DNA of 56,223 bases from Bimuria novae-zelandiae CBS 107.79. Its lineage: Eukaryota > Ascomycota > Dothideomycetes > Pleosporales > Didymosphaeriaceae. The stretch's first letter is position 1. Every line of letters starts with the position of its first letter. A program made the translations under genes and the position numbers. The notes under the pieces are model-generated. The model had not been told where the DNA came from, did no database searches, and was given only the letters and a program-made list of their open reading frames with translations. The stretch spans positions 383,907 to 440,129 of the forward strand of contig ML976668.1 of NCBI GenBank assembly GCA_010015655.1, in the 5' to 3' direction. Positions 11,151 through 22,740 of the stretch are shown here, one piece after another.

Positions 11151-12250
11151 CTTTAACTACCTTATAGTATAATAGTAGGATCTAGCTCGACAACCTTAGC
11201 GGCCCTAGCTAACTAAGAAAAGACACTAAAAGAACTAGTTGTTAAACAAGTAGCTTAGATAGCCTAGCTTTAATTATTAATAAGATAAGCGAAAAAAATA
11301 AGTAAATAAGAAGATACGAAGTATTAACTAAAAGTTCTTAAGCCTAAATCTTATACTAGTAAAGGACACCTAGGAACGTTCCTAACATAAATAAAACTAT
11401 TTATCTACTATAATCTAAGAAGGTTTAAGATAGAATAAGATAAGATCCTAGTTACCTATATAAATATATAGGATAAGGTAGCTACGTAAGCTAGGCTAAT
11501 AATTAATAACTTTCTTAAACATAGTAAACTTAAAAGTTATAAGTTAGACGCTACTAAGGATACCTTTAAAAACTAAGAGTCTTTTTACAAAGCTATAAAA
11601 GAAATATTTAGCATAATTAATAAAGAATATTAGGCTAAAATACGCCTCTAACGCCTAAGTTAAGAAAAATTAGTAGTATTCTATACCCTAGAATTTAAGT
11701 AGATTATAGCGGAACTTAATAAATAGGGAGAAGCCCTACTTATAATTCTTACTATAATAAGCTAAAGGAGATAGTTAAAAATAAACTAGTCTACTAAAGA
11801 AAAGCAGATAATGTAGAAAAGCTTATAAATAATACTATTAAAGTAGATAATTACCTATATAAAAGAAAGCTAGAAAAATAGTATAGCACTTAGCTACTCT
11901 CTAGAAAGGAAATTAGCACCCGACTTATAACAAGGGATAGGAATAGAGACGTTATTATAGCTAATAAAGCTTAATAGTATAAAAAGAAAAAGAGTAAAGG
12001 GAAGCAGTTATATAAACTAAAGAAAGGCTATTAGGACAAGAGTACCATCCTATAAAAAAAAGTAAAAATAGAGATTTAAAGACAAAGCTTGCCTCTAATA
12101 TAGTAAATAAGGCTACTTTACTAAGAACTATAAAAGTTAAGAGATTAAGGTTAATACTACTAACCTCCTATAAGTGGCTATAACTACCCTCACGCTAGTA
12201 GGAACCGGCGAAGTAGATCTTATATAAGAGATCCTAAAACTAATAGGATA
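11151..12250 (+). pseudogene. Gypsy-1 gag remnant
   Basis: The Gag region of the chromovirus would have packaged the element RNA. The clearest mark is a CCHC knuckle at 12090-12131 that reads C-L-stop-Y-S-K-stop-G-Y-F-T-K-N-Y. The C-x2-C-x4-H-x4-C spacing is exact, but the second Cys, the His and the last Cys are all Tyr now (TGT/TGC to TAT/TAC, CAC to TAC). No ORF survives. Confidence 0.7.
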
Positions 12251-12799
12251 GAAGAAGGAACAAAGTACCCTCTATAAATATTAAATCTTCTAATAACTAG
12301 TAGATAACCTCTACTAGATATGCAATAGTACACTGCACTATTTATCTTAGTGTAAGACAAAGGTGGTTATTTAAGGACTACATGCGTGGGATACTTATTA
12401 GCTTGCTAAGAAACTATAAGATCCCCTAAGGCATTACCTACGCTAGATTATAATACTAGAATAGTATAAACGCGCTAAGTAGTAGTACTATACGCGTAAA
12501 GGATACTAATAGTACTTTAAAACTTAAGTTAAGGCTACTTATATTCTAGGAAAAGCAGACTATTACTAACTAAAGAAGAGTTAATATAACGTGTTTAATA
12601 ATTACTATAAACACTTTTTAAGTTATTAAACTAAGCACTATAAGCAGAATAGTTAGCACTAATATTTTAATAATACTTATAAGTTATATAAGTAATAGAA
12701 GTTTAAGATAGGATAGTTCCTTTAGGGTCTAGATCCTTATAACCTTAACACGACGATAGGAAACACACAGCCTAAAAAAGACATAGACTACATGCTAAT

Positions 12800-15560
12800 T
12801 AGATAAGACTAATGTAACCCCTAGTGTCTGGTATACTTAAGTCTATAGGAAGAAGCAGCCTCCGCAGGAGAATATCCTAGACACTACCTATTATTCTAAA
12901 AAGAATGCCTAACACCCCACTATATCTAACATAAAATAGATTCTGTATATAAGTCTAGACGAATCCGTAAAGTGCTTAACACGTATTACTAGTAATATAA
13001 ATAGTATAAGATTAAGGATATTTTAAAGCTAGCCTAAGTTAAGAATTAGATCTAAAAGGCAAAAGCCTTATAAGAAGCTTAAAGTAAGTCTAAAAACTTA
13101 AAAACTAAATCATTACTAGGTAACAAGCCACACTAGTAATAATATAATTATTATAGCTTATTAAGTAGACACCCGCCAAGTTAAGAAATGCTTAATTAAG
13201 AATATTATAGTATATAGGCATTGTGTTATAGTACTTATTAACTTAGAGGTAAACGCGTGTTTAATTACCCTATAAGTAATTAAAAAATATAATATGCTAT
13301 ATTATAATAATAACATACTACTATAAATAGGACTCGCGGATAAGACCTAATTATAAGGATATAGTAATAGTTAGCTACGCCTCAAGACGGCGCTAGTACA
13401 GGCTAATATAAGAGGCCTAGAGAGCTAACATGTTTTTACTATCGCGGAGATAGGAGACATAGAAGCTATTATTAGATATAAATAGCTAAAGTAGTATAAT
13501 TTAGAGATAGATTAGCGTAAGAAGATAATCCTACCCTAAAACATGCTAAAAATAACTTAAGATAAGCCCTAGTAAAAGAGAACTCTCTAGGAACCTTAGA
13601 CAAAAAAGAAGAACTAGATATCTATAATATAAAAAGTATTACTAAGCGACACCTAGATTAGGTACGCTATATATAGATAAGGTTAGTCTAAGTAGATAAT
13701 AAAAGTCCTAGTCTACTAGAAGAGTATAGGAAATTTGTAGACTTATTTAAGGAATATAATAAGACTATCTTACCTAAATACTAGGAGTAGAATTATAAGA
13801 TACTACTAGTAAAAAGAGCTAAGCTATAGCTAAAGTGCCTATAGCCCCTTATATAAGACTAGAAACAAGAGTTAAAAGAGCTATTAAAGAAGAATCTCCG
13901 CTTAGGAAAATAGAGGCCTAATTAGAGTTTTATAGCATTCCCTATACTCTTCGTACTAAAGAAAGATAGTTAGCTCTAACTCTATATAGATTATAGATAG
14001 TTAAATACCCTAATAGTTAAGAACTAATACCTATTGCCTCTAATCTTAGAGCTTATAGATTAACTCTAAGGAGCTAAGTAGTTTATAAAATTTAATATCT
14101 AAGATAAATTCTATAGGATATAAATAGCAAAGGGAAATAAAGAGAAAACCACCTTTTGTACTTAATATAGGCTTTTTAAGTCCACGGTTATGTTAATAGG
14201 TTTAACAAACGCCCCGGCAATATTTTAGGAACTTATAAACTAAGTTCTATATAAATACTTAGATATATTCGTTATAGCGTATCTAGATAACAGATTAATA
14301 TATTTAGGCGGTTCTTTAGACGAGTGTTATAAGGCACGCACACCTTGTTCTAATCCGGGTTAGGGCGGTAAGGTATCGTGGTGCTTTATAAATTATTTAG
14401 TAGTATAAGTTAATACGACACTTAGCGCAAGGCTAGATAATCTAATTTTATAATAAAGTAAGATAACTATTAATTTATATAGAAGAATGTACTCGCACAG
14501 AAGATATATAAGTTAACTATAAGGAAGGAAACAACATAGGAGAATCTACTACACTATATACTAGTCTGTTTCTTCCTCTATCTCTAGGTGATCCGGCCCC
14601 CTTGGCGGATCACCTTAGTTCAAAGCTCTTAGCGGATCACCTTAATCCGGAGCTATTATCAGATTAGGGTTACGTAACCCTAGCTAATATAAGTAACCTG
14701 CGAGTCCTCGTGGGCTAGCTATAGTACAACCTTATCTGTCTCTCCCCATTTATCCTCGTCTGTAGTTGTGTCACTATCCGGGTTTCCTGAGCTCGTAACA
14801 ACGAGCACAAGGAACACGTTTAAAAAGTATTTAAAAAGCTATAGAAATATAGGTTACTTTTATATTACTAAAATAAAATCTTTAGGATTTATTATATCCC
14901 GAGAAGGTGTTAAGATAGACCTAAAGAAAATCTTAATAATAGAAGAATAGTTACTACTAGAATTAGTAAAAGATATCTAGTCTTTCTTAGGCTTTACTAA
15001 CTTCTATCGCAAATTTATTAGGAACTTCTCTAAGACAATCGCTCCGTTAACAGAACTTATAAAAACTAGTAAATAGTAACTACTATAAAAAATAGAAAAG
15101 GAAGCTTTTAAAAAACTAAAGCGCTTATTCCTAATAGCGCCACTACTATAAATATACGACCTAAAGTGGCAACATTGTATATACATTAACGCATTAGACT
15201 ACGCGCTAGGAGCTGCACTCCTATAAGAATATAATAAAAAAAATAGAGACTAGTGTTTTACTATTCTAGAAAGCTCTTAGAAGCAGAGATTAACTATAAA
15301 ATCTATAATAAGGAACTCCTAGTAATTATTAACTACTTTAAGCAATAGGAAGCGCAGCTTAAGAAAGTAAAATATTAAGTAAAAGTATTTTTAGACTACC
15401 TAAACCTTACGTGCTTTACAACGACAAAAATGCTAAACTATAGATAAGGTAAATAGTTAGAATAATTAGTAAAGTATAACTTTTATATTACCTACTTAGT
15501 AAAAATAGCTAATAGAGTAGTAGTTACACTTGGTAGATAATTAGATCTTATAGAAGAAGA
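12800..15560 (+). pseudogene. Gypsy-1 protease, reverse transcriptase and RNase H remnant
   Basis: The protease end motif reads ILGYK-stop-LK-stop-YNLEID at about 13467-13515. RT motifs follow: FPILFVLKKD near 13940-13970, IDYR-stop-LN near 13986, VMLIGLTNAPAIF at about 14185-14228, and AYLDN at 14277-14291, where the second catalytic Asp of YLDD has become Asn. The RT then continues after the solo-LTR insertion with the HKEH block at about 14804 and IKSLGFIISREGVKID at 14873-14920. RNase H-like sequence runs to about 15560. Stops are almost all TAG/TAA. In a live element this polyprotein would copy the RNA to DNA. Confidence 0.85.
14325..14800 (-). mobile_element. Solo LTR inside the Gypsy-1 reverse transcriptase
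   Basis: It begins TGTTATAAGGC and ends GCTCGTAACA. It is bounded by the 5-bp duplication ACGAG (14320-14324 and 14801-14805), and removing it rejoins the RT reading frame. Its 14375-14550 portion resembles the reverse complement of the Gypsy-1 LTR, so it is a related LTR family in opposite orientation. The outer parts are much less RIP-mutated than the host (for example repeated GCGGATCACCTTA words at 14604-14655). Confidence 0.85.
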
Positions 15561-15779
15561 AAGTAACTTTAACTATAATGCAGTTTTTACTAAGAATAAT
15601 AATAGAACGTTTCGCTATAATAAAATGTAACTCGCGCTAATGCTAGAAGCATAACGCATAGACTTTACTTATTATAGACTACCTATAAAGGACCTTTAGG
15701 ATTATAGCTAACTTAAGAATAGAGATTAACAAGTATATAATTTTTATAAAACTATAAGATTAATAGCACGAGACTATTA

Positions 15780-17066
15780 AAATAAAATATAAATTAGTGA
15801 GCAGGTCACCACGCTACTAATTAAGAAATTATACGAAGATAAAGACTAGGGATACCTAAAGATCGCTAAAACAACGCATAGGATCGCGAATAAATATGCT
15901 ATTCCTAGGCTACGCTAGGTAGTATAAAGGGTATTAAGTAACTATTTAGCCTATTATAAAAATAAGCTTAAGAAATATAAGCCCTACGGCCTCTTATAAC
16001 TATTATTACTACCTCTAGAACTATAGTTAAGCGTAACTATAGATTTTATCGTAAAATTACTAATATTATTAGTACTAAGAAATAAGGAACCCTATAACTT
16101 TATCTTAGTTATAGTCTATTAATTAACTAAAGAGTTAAGGTTCGTGCTAATTAGAGAAGCTATATTAGCGAAAGAATTAGCCTATATAGTAAAGTAAGAA
16201 CTAATATTACAGGTTAAATAATTAGATAAGTTTATTATAGATAGGGCTAAGGTATTTATATTATCGTAGTAGACTACGTTTACGGCTAAATTAGAGATTA
16301 AATATAAGCTTACGACGATCTTCTACCCTAAAATAAATAGCTAAACTAAGTAAATAAATTAAACGTTAGAATAATACTTCTATATATATATAAATAAGTT
16401 GCAAGATAATTAGGTTAAGCTATTACTAATAGCCTAGCTAGCATATAATAGCACATGATTAGCGACTACAGGGTACTCGCCATACTACGCCAATCACGGA
16501 TGTGAACCGACGACTTACTAGGATCTATTAGACATCGAAAGCATTGCGAAAGATATAGCTAATAAAGTAAAACTTATATAGGACTTGCACGAGGTATTAT
16601 ATAGAAATATTATATAACGTAATAAGTAAATAGTAAGATAAGTAAATAAAAAAAGAATTAAGGGACTAACCTTTAAAGAGGAGGATAGAGTCCTCCTCTT
16701 ATAAATATTTTTTAAAATAACTAGACTAAGGAAAAAACTAGATAATCTTTAAAAAGGACTATTTAAGATTTAAGAAGTTAGAGAACTAGTAAATTTTAAA
16801 CTATAGCTACTTATAAATACAAGTATACACTTAGTCTTTTATAAATTATTATTAAAACTAGTACTACTAAACGCTAAATTAGAATTATATTTAAAATTTA
16901 AGGATAAAGAGTATAAAGTTAAGGCGATTAGGGATCTATAAAAATTTAGGCATTAGTACAAGTACCTAGTAAAATAGGAAGGATAGCCAGAAAGCTATAA
17001 TATATAAAAACTAGTAAGGAACCTTACTAACTATAAGGCTATCCTAGACAAGTTCTATAAGAAACA
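15780..17066 (+). pseudogene. Gypsy-1 integrase and chromodomain remnant
   Basis: Integrase would insert the DNA copy. Zinc-binding-type sequence around 15830-15990 is followed by PYGLL and the core TIDFIVKLL (about 15990-16060), FIIDRAKVF (16230), the TGYSPYYANHG block at about 16465-16500 and DRVLLL near 16685. The C-terminal 16900-17065 matches a chromodomain: EYKVKAIRDL, then YKYLVK-stop-EG-stop-PESYN. Aromatic-cage Trp positions are lost by TGG to TAG. Confidence 0.85.
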
Positions 17067-17646
17067 CCCTAACACCCTGTGTCCCAAGAGGGTCTAGGAT
17101 GCCAGGAACGGCGGATTATCCTAGAAGTTAGGAGGGAGCTCCTCTATAACTGACCAAATAGCCAGAGTTAGCTTAGCAGGGCCGTTAGGCCAGGAAGGCT
17201 AAGGCGGGTCTCTCTCTAATTTCTCTAAGGTAGCGCTCTTAATAATAATCGCCTTTTTAGTACCCTTTATATTTAATACTAACTATTTAGCTAGGTGCTC
17301 CTTTTTCGCGCGTGCTATACGTATAGTTTTAAATACTATGTCTTACTTCTTTTACACCTCTAGAATTTACGCATTTAATTTTTACTTTTTAGTGACTAAA
17401 TAAAAAGATTTATTATAAGTAATAACTATATTACACTTTCCGCCCTTTTTTAGGCACTTACTATACTTTCCTAAATAAACTAATACCTTATAGACCTATA
17501 AGTAGGTTTAGTAATTAGAATATTTTAACACTAAAATACTTTCGTACGCCTTAATAGTAGATATAAGTTTATAATAATAATAGGTGCTAGTTATTTAGTT
17601 AGCAGGCATAATTCTTCGCGGATAAAGACTAGGAAGGAAAAGATAG
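17067..17646 (+). other. Gypsy-1 3' untranslated region and polypurine tract
   Basis: No protein frame is recognisable. 17070-17220 is less mutated and GC-richer than its surroundings. A purine-rich tract (GACTAGGAAGGAAAAGATAG, 17627-17646) lies right before the 3' LTR and fits the plus-strand priming site. Confidence 0.5.
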
Positions 17647-18395
17647 TATTATAAACTAAAAATAAAATAATAAAGAACAGGCGCTTATAAGAATAGGTAG
17701 CTAAAGAATAGGTTAATAAGTACGCTAAGGAGCTAGCTTTAGGGTTATATAACTACTTAGTAGATTAGTAGTACTAAGTAACTAAGCAAGTAAGTATATA
17801 TATATATAAGATAGTTTCCTATTCTACGCTTCTTATAGTTAACTTACATATCTTCTATGCGAGTACTTTCTCCTATATAGACTAATAGTTATCTTATTTA
17901 TTATAAGATTAAATTATCTAGCACGCGCTAAGTGTCGCATTAACTTATGTGACGGTTAAATACATTCTACTCCAACAGGAGCAGAAGGTTAGCCTTTTGC
18001 TCCGCGACAATTATGAGTCCGGAATCGCTAAATCCTGCACAAGCAATCAAGTGACGGATTCCCACTTGGGTGGGGTACCACAAACGAGCACGTACACATC
18101 ACACAAATAGCCAAGCAAGAAGGCCACAGAGACGTTAAGGCTAGATGCCTGGAGCAGAATACACAGGGCATGTTACACACAGCAAAAACATGTATAATAA
18201 ACCTTGAAAAGCTTCCAGCTCTACGCTTTGCTACGATCTGGGGGGGTGTGTGACGGTTAAATACATTCTACTCCAACAGGAGCAGAAGGTTAGCCTTTTG
18301 CTCCGCGACAACTTATACTACTAAATAATTTACAAGGCACCTTATTACCTTACCCCCCTAACCCGGATTGGACTAAGAGAGAGCGCCCCATAATA
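17647..18395 (+). repeat. 3' LTR of Gypsy-1, split by a TRIM
   Basis: It aligns to the 5' LTR from TATTATAAACT to GCCCCATAATA. The 363-bp TRIM and its duplicated ACTTA interrupt it after GCATTAACTTA. The uninterrupted site ATTAACTTATACTAC can be read in the 5' LTR at about 11065-11080. Confidence 0.88.
17948..18310 (+). mobile_element. TRIM: miniature LTR retroelement, 363 bp
   Basis: Two 62-bp direct repeats, identical by eye (17948-18009 and 18249-18310), begin TGTGACGGTTAAATAC and end CTCCGCGACA. They enclose a 239-bp non-coding core. The core ends in a purine run (GGGGGG, 18241-18246) just before the right repeat, like a polypurine tract. The flanks carry the 5-bp duplication ACTTA (17943-17947 and 18311-18315). 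No RIP is visible and CpA is abundant. It is non-autonomous and would depend on another retroelement for enzymes. Confidence 0.9.
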
Positions 18396-18581
18396 TATAC
18401 AACTAGATAATAAAGAAAAACAAATCTTTTTTTATACCTTTTTAAAATAGTTGTAATTAGCCACCAGTACATTTTAGGTTAAATGAAACTTATTATTTAA
18501 AAGGAAAGGTTTTAATTTTAAGTCTATAATTTTAGTTTATGCATAGTTAGCATCACTAAAATATAAAGACTAGGCTAGTAT

Positions 18582-18796
18582 TGTCACGGTTTATGGCTCT
18601 TTCCCTATGAGATGGTTACTCCTACCCTTGCTTAATTGCTACTCACCTTTCTGAGAGTACTACACCTGTCTGGGACTAGCATTGTTTGTGCCTGCACACC
18701 TATACCTTCTGTAGCTCCTAGATAGTACGGCCTCAGTTTAATCCCATAATCTTTTCACTGCATACTGTCCGCTCAGCGCTCAGCCTCACCGCGACA
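18582..18796. mobile_element. Solo LTR, 215 bp, not RIP-mutated
   Basis: TGTCACGGTTTATGGC...CTCACCGCGACA is bounded by the duplication AGTAT (18577-18581 and 18797-18801). The ends (TGTCACGG / CGCGACA) resemble those of the TRIM (TGTGACGG / CGCGACA), so they may share an integrase source. No coding capacity. Confidence 0.85.
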
Positions 18797-18801
18797 AGTA
18801 T

Positions 18802-19260
18802 AGGTATAAGTTAGGTTATATTATATAAGAACCTAACTTTAACTTAACCTCAACTTAATCTTAACCTAATATATAGGTTAGTGTTAGGTTATTAGCGTCT
18901 ATATTAAATTTTTCCAGTTTTTATTAATTTTATATAAAAATTATTATAAATAGTTGGTATAGCTAACGTTTTAAACATACTATAATTAAGCTATACTAGC
19001 GTTAAATTATTAATAACCTTAAGAAATTCTCCATATATTAAGTATTAGGTTTAACCTAAGAGGATTAGTATAATTTTAACCTAACTATAATCTAACGCTT
19101 TAATAGCTTAACCTAATCTTAACTGAATGCTTTAATAACCTAACCTAACTTATACTTATACTAGTATAACCCTAATCTAATCCCGACCTAATGTCTATGT
19201 AATCCTAACCTAACCTTAACCTAAGCTTAGTAACCCTTAACCTATTTACCAGTCTTATAA
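18802..19260. repeat. Degenerate AACCTA/TAGGTT-rich tract
   Basis: The hexamer AACCTA (and its complement) recurs many times with irregular spacing, for example around 18834-18895 and 19190-19250. A few words read TAACCC. It could be a decayed satellite or an old interstitial telomere-like tract; orientation is mixed. No gene is present. Confidence 0.45.
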
Positions 19261-19499
19261 AGACTTAGTAAACTTTAGAGAAATTTTTTTATGAAAGTTT
19301 ACCTATTTATAACTTTTTAATTAAGGTATAAAAATCTACTAAAGTCACACTAGTAAAAATAGACCTAAAGTTAATTAGTATTCCATAATTTTTAGGTTAG
19401 ATTATAATTCTAGTAATAAGTTATTAATAAGTTAAAAAGTGGGTCTGCTTACGTAAGATATAAGTATATAATAACTTATTAATATTATAGTAAAATTAA

Positions 19500-20640
19500 T
19501 TTCTTTCTATATATAGTTTCTTTTACGATTGTATTTTTTTTTCTTACAAATCTCTTCCAATCTTTTTAAGTTTCTATAAGAAGCTTAACTTGTTCAAGAG
19601 ATTAATACTTCTATTTTTACTATTTCTACTATCGTTAAAACACCTAAATCTAGTATTTATAGTAGATCTATTTACCAGATTAGAAAAAAATTAAATTAAA
19701 AATAATAATAAGGAGGTTAAAAAAAGGAGACTAATGAAGACTTCTTTAAAAGACTTTAGAATTATTAATAGAGACTTAGAAAGAAGTCCTTAAAAATAAA
19801 TAAAAAGCTATTATATAAAAATAGCCTTAATCTCTCTACTAGAAGTCTCTAGAGACTTTTAAAAAAGGGAGGCATATAGGATATGAACCTTTATATAAAA
19901 ACCTTTTTTAGATAAGAAAAAGCTAAAACTAGGCTAAAGTTCACTAGGACTTAATAAAATAATGTTAAAAATATTAATTTAAATAAAGTAATATTTTCTA
20001 ATATGTTAGCAATTAAAAGAGGTCACAGGGCTAGAACACAATACTATAAAATAAGGAAAAGTTCGATAGTAAATTTAAAAATTGTAAATACCCGTAAGAA
20101 AAGTAAGTCTTTTAAAATTCTAATTAACACACACTATATAGAAGCGTAATATCAATTTCTTTATGATTTTGGTTTTTTTAATAATTATAACACTAACTTA
20201 GTTATAGTCCGCAATATTGTTTTTCAAGTTTAAGGATTAATTTAGATAGAGGGGAGATTTAAATTAGTTATTACTAAGGCGTCTAAAATTACGTCTATTT
20301 CTACTAATAAGGGTTATTATAACAGGATTTTAAATTCGATTATTAAGCTTTTAATATAAAGGAGTAAGTGTAAATTTGTTTTCTTTTTTATATTATATTA
20401 ATACATTACTATATGTTATATATTTGTATAACTTTGTATAATACTTTAAGCTAATTCCTATATTATAGATTAGATATTTTAACAAGATAGCGCTCCTCAC
20501 TATACAATCCCTAATATTTTAAGGTAGTTTAAAAGGAATAACGTTAGAATTTTTCCTTATTCTCCCTATTTAGCTAATATAGCACTAATCGAAAACGTCT
20601 AGTTAGTACTAAGAAACAATTTAAATAAAAATCTTGGGGC
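19500..20640 (+). pseudogene. Tc1/mariner-type transposase relic
   Basis: Tc1/mariner transposases cut and paste DNA at TA sites with a DDE/DDD triad. The reading QDSAPH (20483-20500) corresponds to the QDNAPxH motif with its second catalytic Asp. It is followed at 20560-20605 by FPYSPYLANIALIENV-stop, the SPDLNPIENxW motif that carries the third acidic residue. The upstream part (19500-20400) is AT-rich with many stops, and no terminal inverted repeat could be fixed. Confidence 0.7.
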
Positions 20641-21398
20641 TTCTTTAGGTTTTAGTAATAATAAAAAAAAGTATAGACTTTTTCATTGTTATATATAAAA
20701 CTTGGTGGAAAATACCGTAAAAGGTACTAGATAATTGTATACTATTACTACCTAGACGTTAAGCGGTCTTAAAAAGGCGAGAGGATGGCATACTTAGTAC
20801 TAGTATAATATAAATACTAGTTAAAGTTTAAATATATAAGTTTTTCTCTCTTTTTTAAACTTATTTCTAAAACTCTTTATAAATACAAACTTTGTGAGTA
20901 AACGTATACCAAAATTCGGTAGATAAACTAAAAAACCACTGAAGGGGTATATATAAGAATCTAATAATTTTACGTCTTTTAAAGAGAATTATAAGGCGTT
21001 AAAAAATTTAAGCCATATTTTACTAAGTTAATACGTTGTTCTAGTGCTTACTAAGTACAACTTAGGTTAATAGCTACAGTTATCTAGATTTTCTCTATAA
21101 TTATCCATTTTACGCTTAACTATAACCCAACTATTGGCTATAATATTAAAGTTTTAAAATGATGTCTCTAAAATAAAATCTTTTGTCACTCCACAGTATA
21201 AAGAAATTAATACGCTAAAGATCGCGTAGCTCTTTCTATAATACGTATAGGCTAAATAGAGTCTGCCTACTATAATAATGTCTAATCGTTGCACCTAATT
21301 TATATTAGTATTCTAGACTAAACCTTATAGCTAACTAAGGATTACAGCTCTACTATTTTTAGCATACTATTTAGAAATAAATAAATAAATAGAAAACT
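20641..21398. other. AT-rich, RIP-mutated, unidentified
   Basis: No frame or repeat is recognised. It may include the 3' end of the mariner relic. Confidence 0.4.
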
Positions 21399-21583
21399 TG
21401 TTGGTCGGCATATGTACGATCGAACGGTGTGATAACAATAGTAAACTCTTCTGATTGCTATTGGTATAAAGAAGGGAAGGTAAATGCAGAATGATGTAAT
21501 GACACCTGGTACGGGGGTGTTAAGCATGTACTGGCTGCCAAACATCTCGTGTTTCCCATCACTCCCTTACTATTATATCCACA
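21399..21583. mobile_element. Solo LTR-like insertion, 185 bp, not RIP-mutated
   Basis: TGTTGGTCGGCATATG...TATATCCACA starts with TG and ends with CA. It is flanked by AAACT on both sides (21394-21398 and 21584-21588). It is GC-balanced inside AT-rich DNA. A minus-strand ORF across it (21342-21545) runs into the flank and is not a gene. Confidence 0.75.
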
Positions 21584-21588
21584 AAACT

Positions 21589-22740
21589 CGAATATAGTAA
21601 TAAAATAAGTACTATAAATATATATAAACCATGCCTAAAATAATTAGGTATAATCGTTACGTATAGCGTAGTTTGACACTAATAATATAATATTAAAGTT
21701 AATTAAAGCGTCGCTCTTCCTATTCTACTATAGCTAGAAACCTTATATAGGATTTAAACTACGTAGTAAGGAAGCATAGAAGGGCTATAGATAAAAGCTT
21801 AATATAGCTACTACTAATTATAGAGTAAAAATGATAAAAAATATAATAGAACTTATTTATAAAGAACTAACTTAGGCATAAGCGCTACACTAAAGTACGT
21901 AAATTATATATAATAGCTAGTACTTACCTGTTAAATAGTTAACTATATATAGCTAAATATAAGAAACCTTAGAGCTTAGCGTTAATCTAAGAAGCTTAAC
22001 TATAAAATTATTAGCTTATATAAAATAAGTGTAATAGTCTCCGTATGTACCTAAAAACTAGAGCTATCCGAACTAATAAAGATACACCCTATATTTTATA
22101 TAAAATTATTCTAACCAGCGGAGCTAAATAATACCTACCTACTAATATAGTAAAGAAAGCTATCTAAACTAATTATAATTAACATAGAGCTAGAGTTTTT
22201 CAATAAAAAATTATTTTTTTTGTTTTAACTAATAAAGGAAGATATATAAATACCTAGTAAAGTACATTAGATATAATAATTCATTATAAGAACTAGCGCT
22301 AGAGTTTGCTAACTTTGCTACTATAAAAGAGTACTATTAGAACTATCTAAATAAAGAGGATCTAAATAATTAAAAAGGTAACCTATTTAAAATATGAATA
22401 AACTAGATACTAAGAAATCTGCGCGAGCTTAGGCTATAAGAAAGAAAGAATCTATTATTTTAGTAACTTTCTAAATAACCTAATAGCCTAGATGCGTTAT
22501 TAATAATATTACGTTAGTAGATAAATAAATGTTAAAAGTAGGTATTAAATCTCTTCGGGATAGCTGGTCCTAAAGAAGACTAGGGTTATTTTTAAGGCAA
22601 GAGTACTGTTAGACAAGAAAGGCGTATTAACTACGCGAGCTAGTTAATAGGTTATTAGTATTAAGGATAAAGTAAGGTTATAATTAAAATAATAAGAGCC
22701 TAAGTTAAATCTAAATAATAGATTAGTAAACAAATTAAAT
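21589..22740. other. AT-rich, RIP-mutated, unidentified
   Basis: Old mobile DNA by composition. No family motif could be read with confidence. Confidence 0.4.

Larger units (their letters stand above)
10724..18395 (+). mobile_element. Ty3/Gypsy chromovirus, full length but RIP-inactivated (Gypsy-1)
   Basis: The left LTR is at 10724-11150 and the right LTR at 17647-18395. Both are flanked by the same 5 bp, TATAC (10719-10723 and 18396-18400). Inside, on the plus strand, the order is Gag zinc knuckle, protease end motif, reverse transcriptase, RNase H, integrase, then a chromodomain. That order defines a Ty3/Gypsy chromovirus, whose chromodomain guides integration to marked chromatin. Most Trp and Gln codons are now TAG/TAA, so no protein can be made. 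Two later elements sit inside: a solo LTR at 14325-14800 and a TRIM at 17948-18310. Confidence 0.93.

Noticed and set aside
10724..18395. Starship-type giant element or captain recombinase
   Set aside because: No tyrosine-recombinase (DUF3435) motif was seen; the content is explained by LTR and pogo elements with TSDs.
21342..21545. 67-codon minus-strand ORF, possible small secreted protein or effector
   Set aside because: It spans the border of a solo LTR with its own target duplication and has no signal-peptide cleavage pattern or cysteine pairs.
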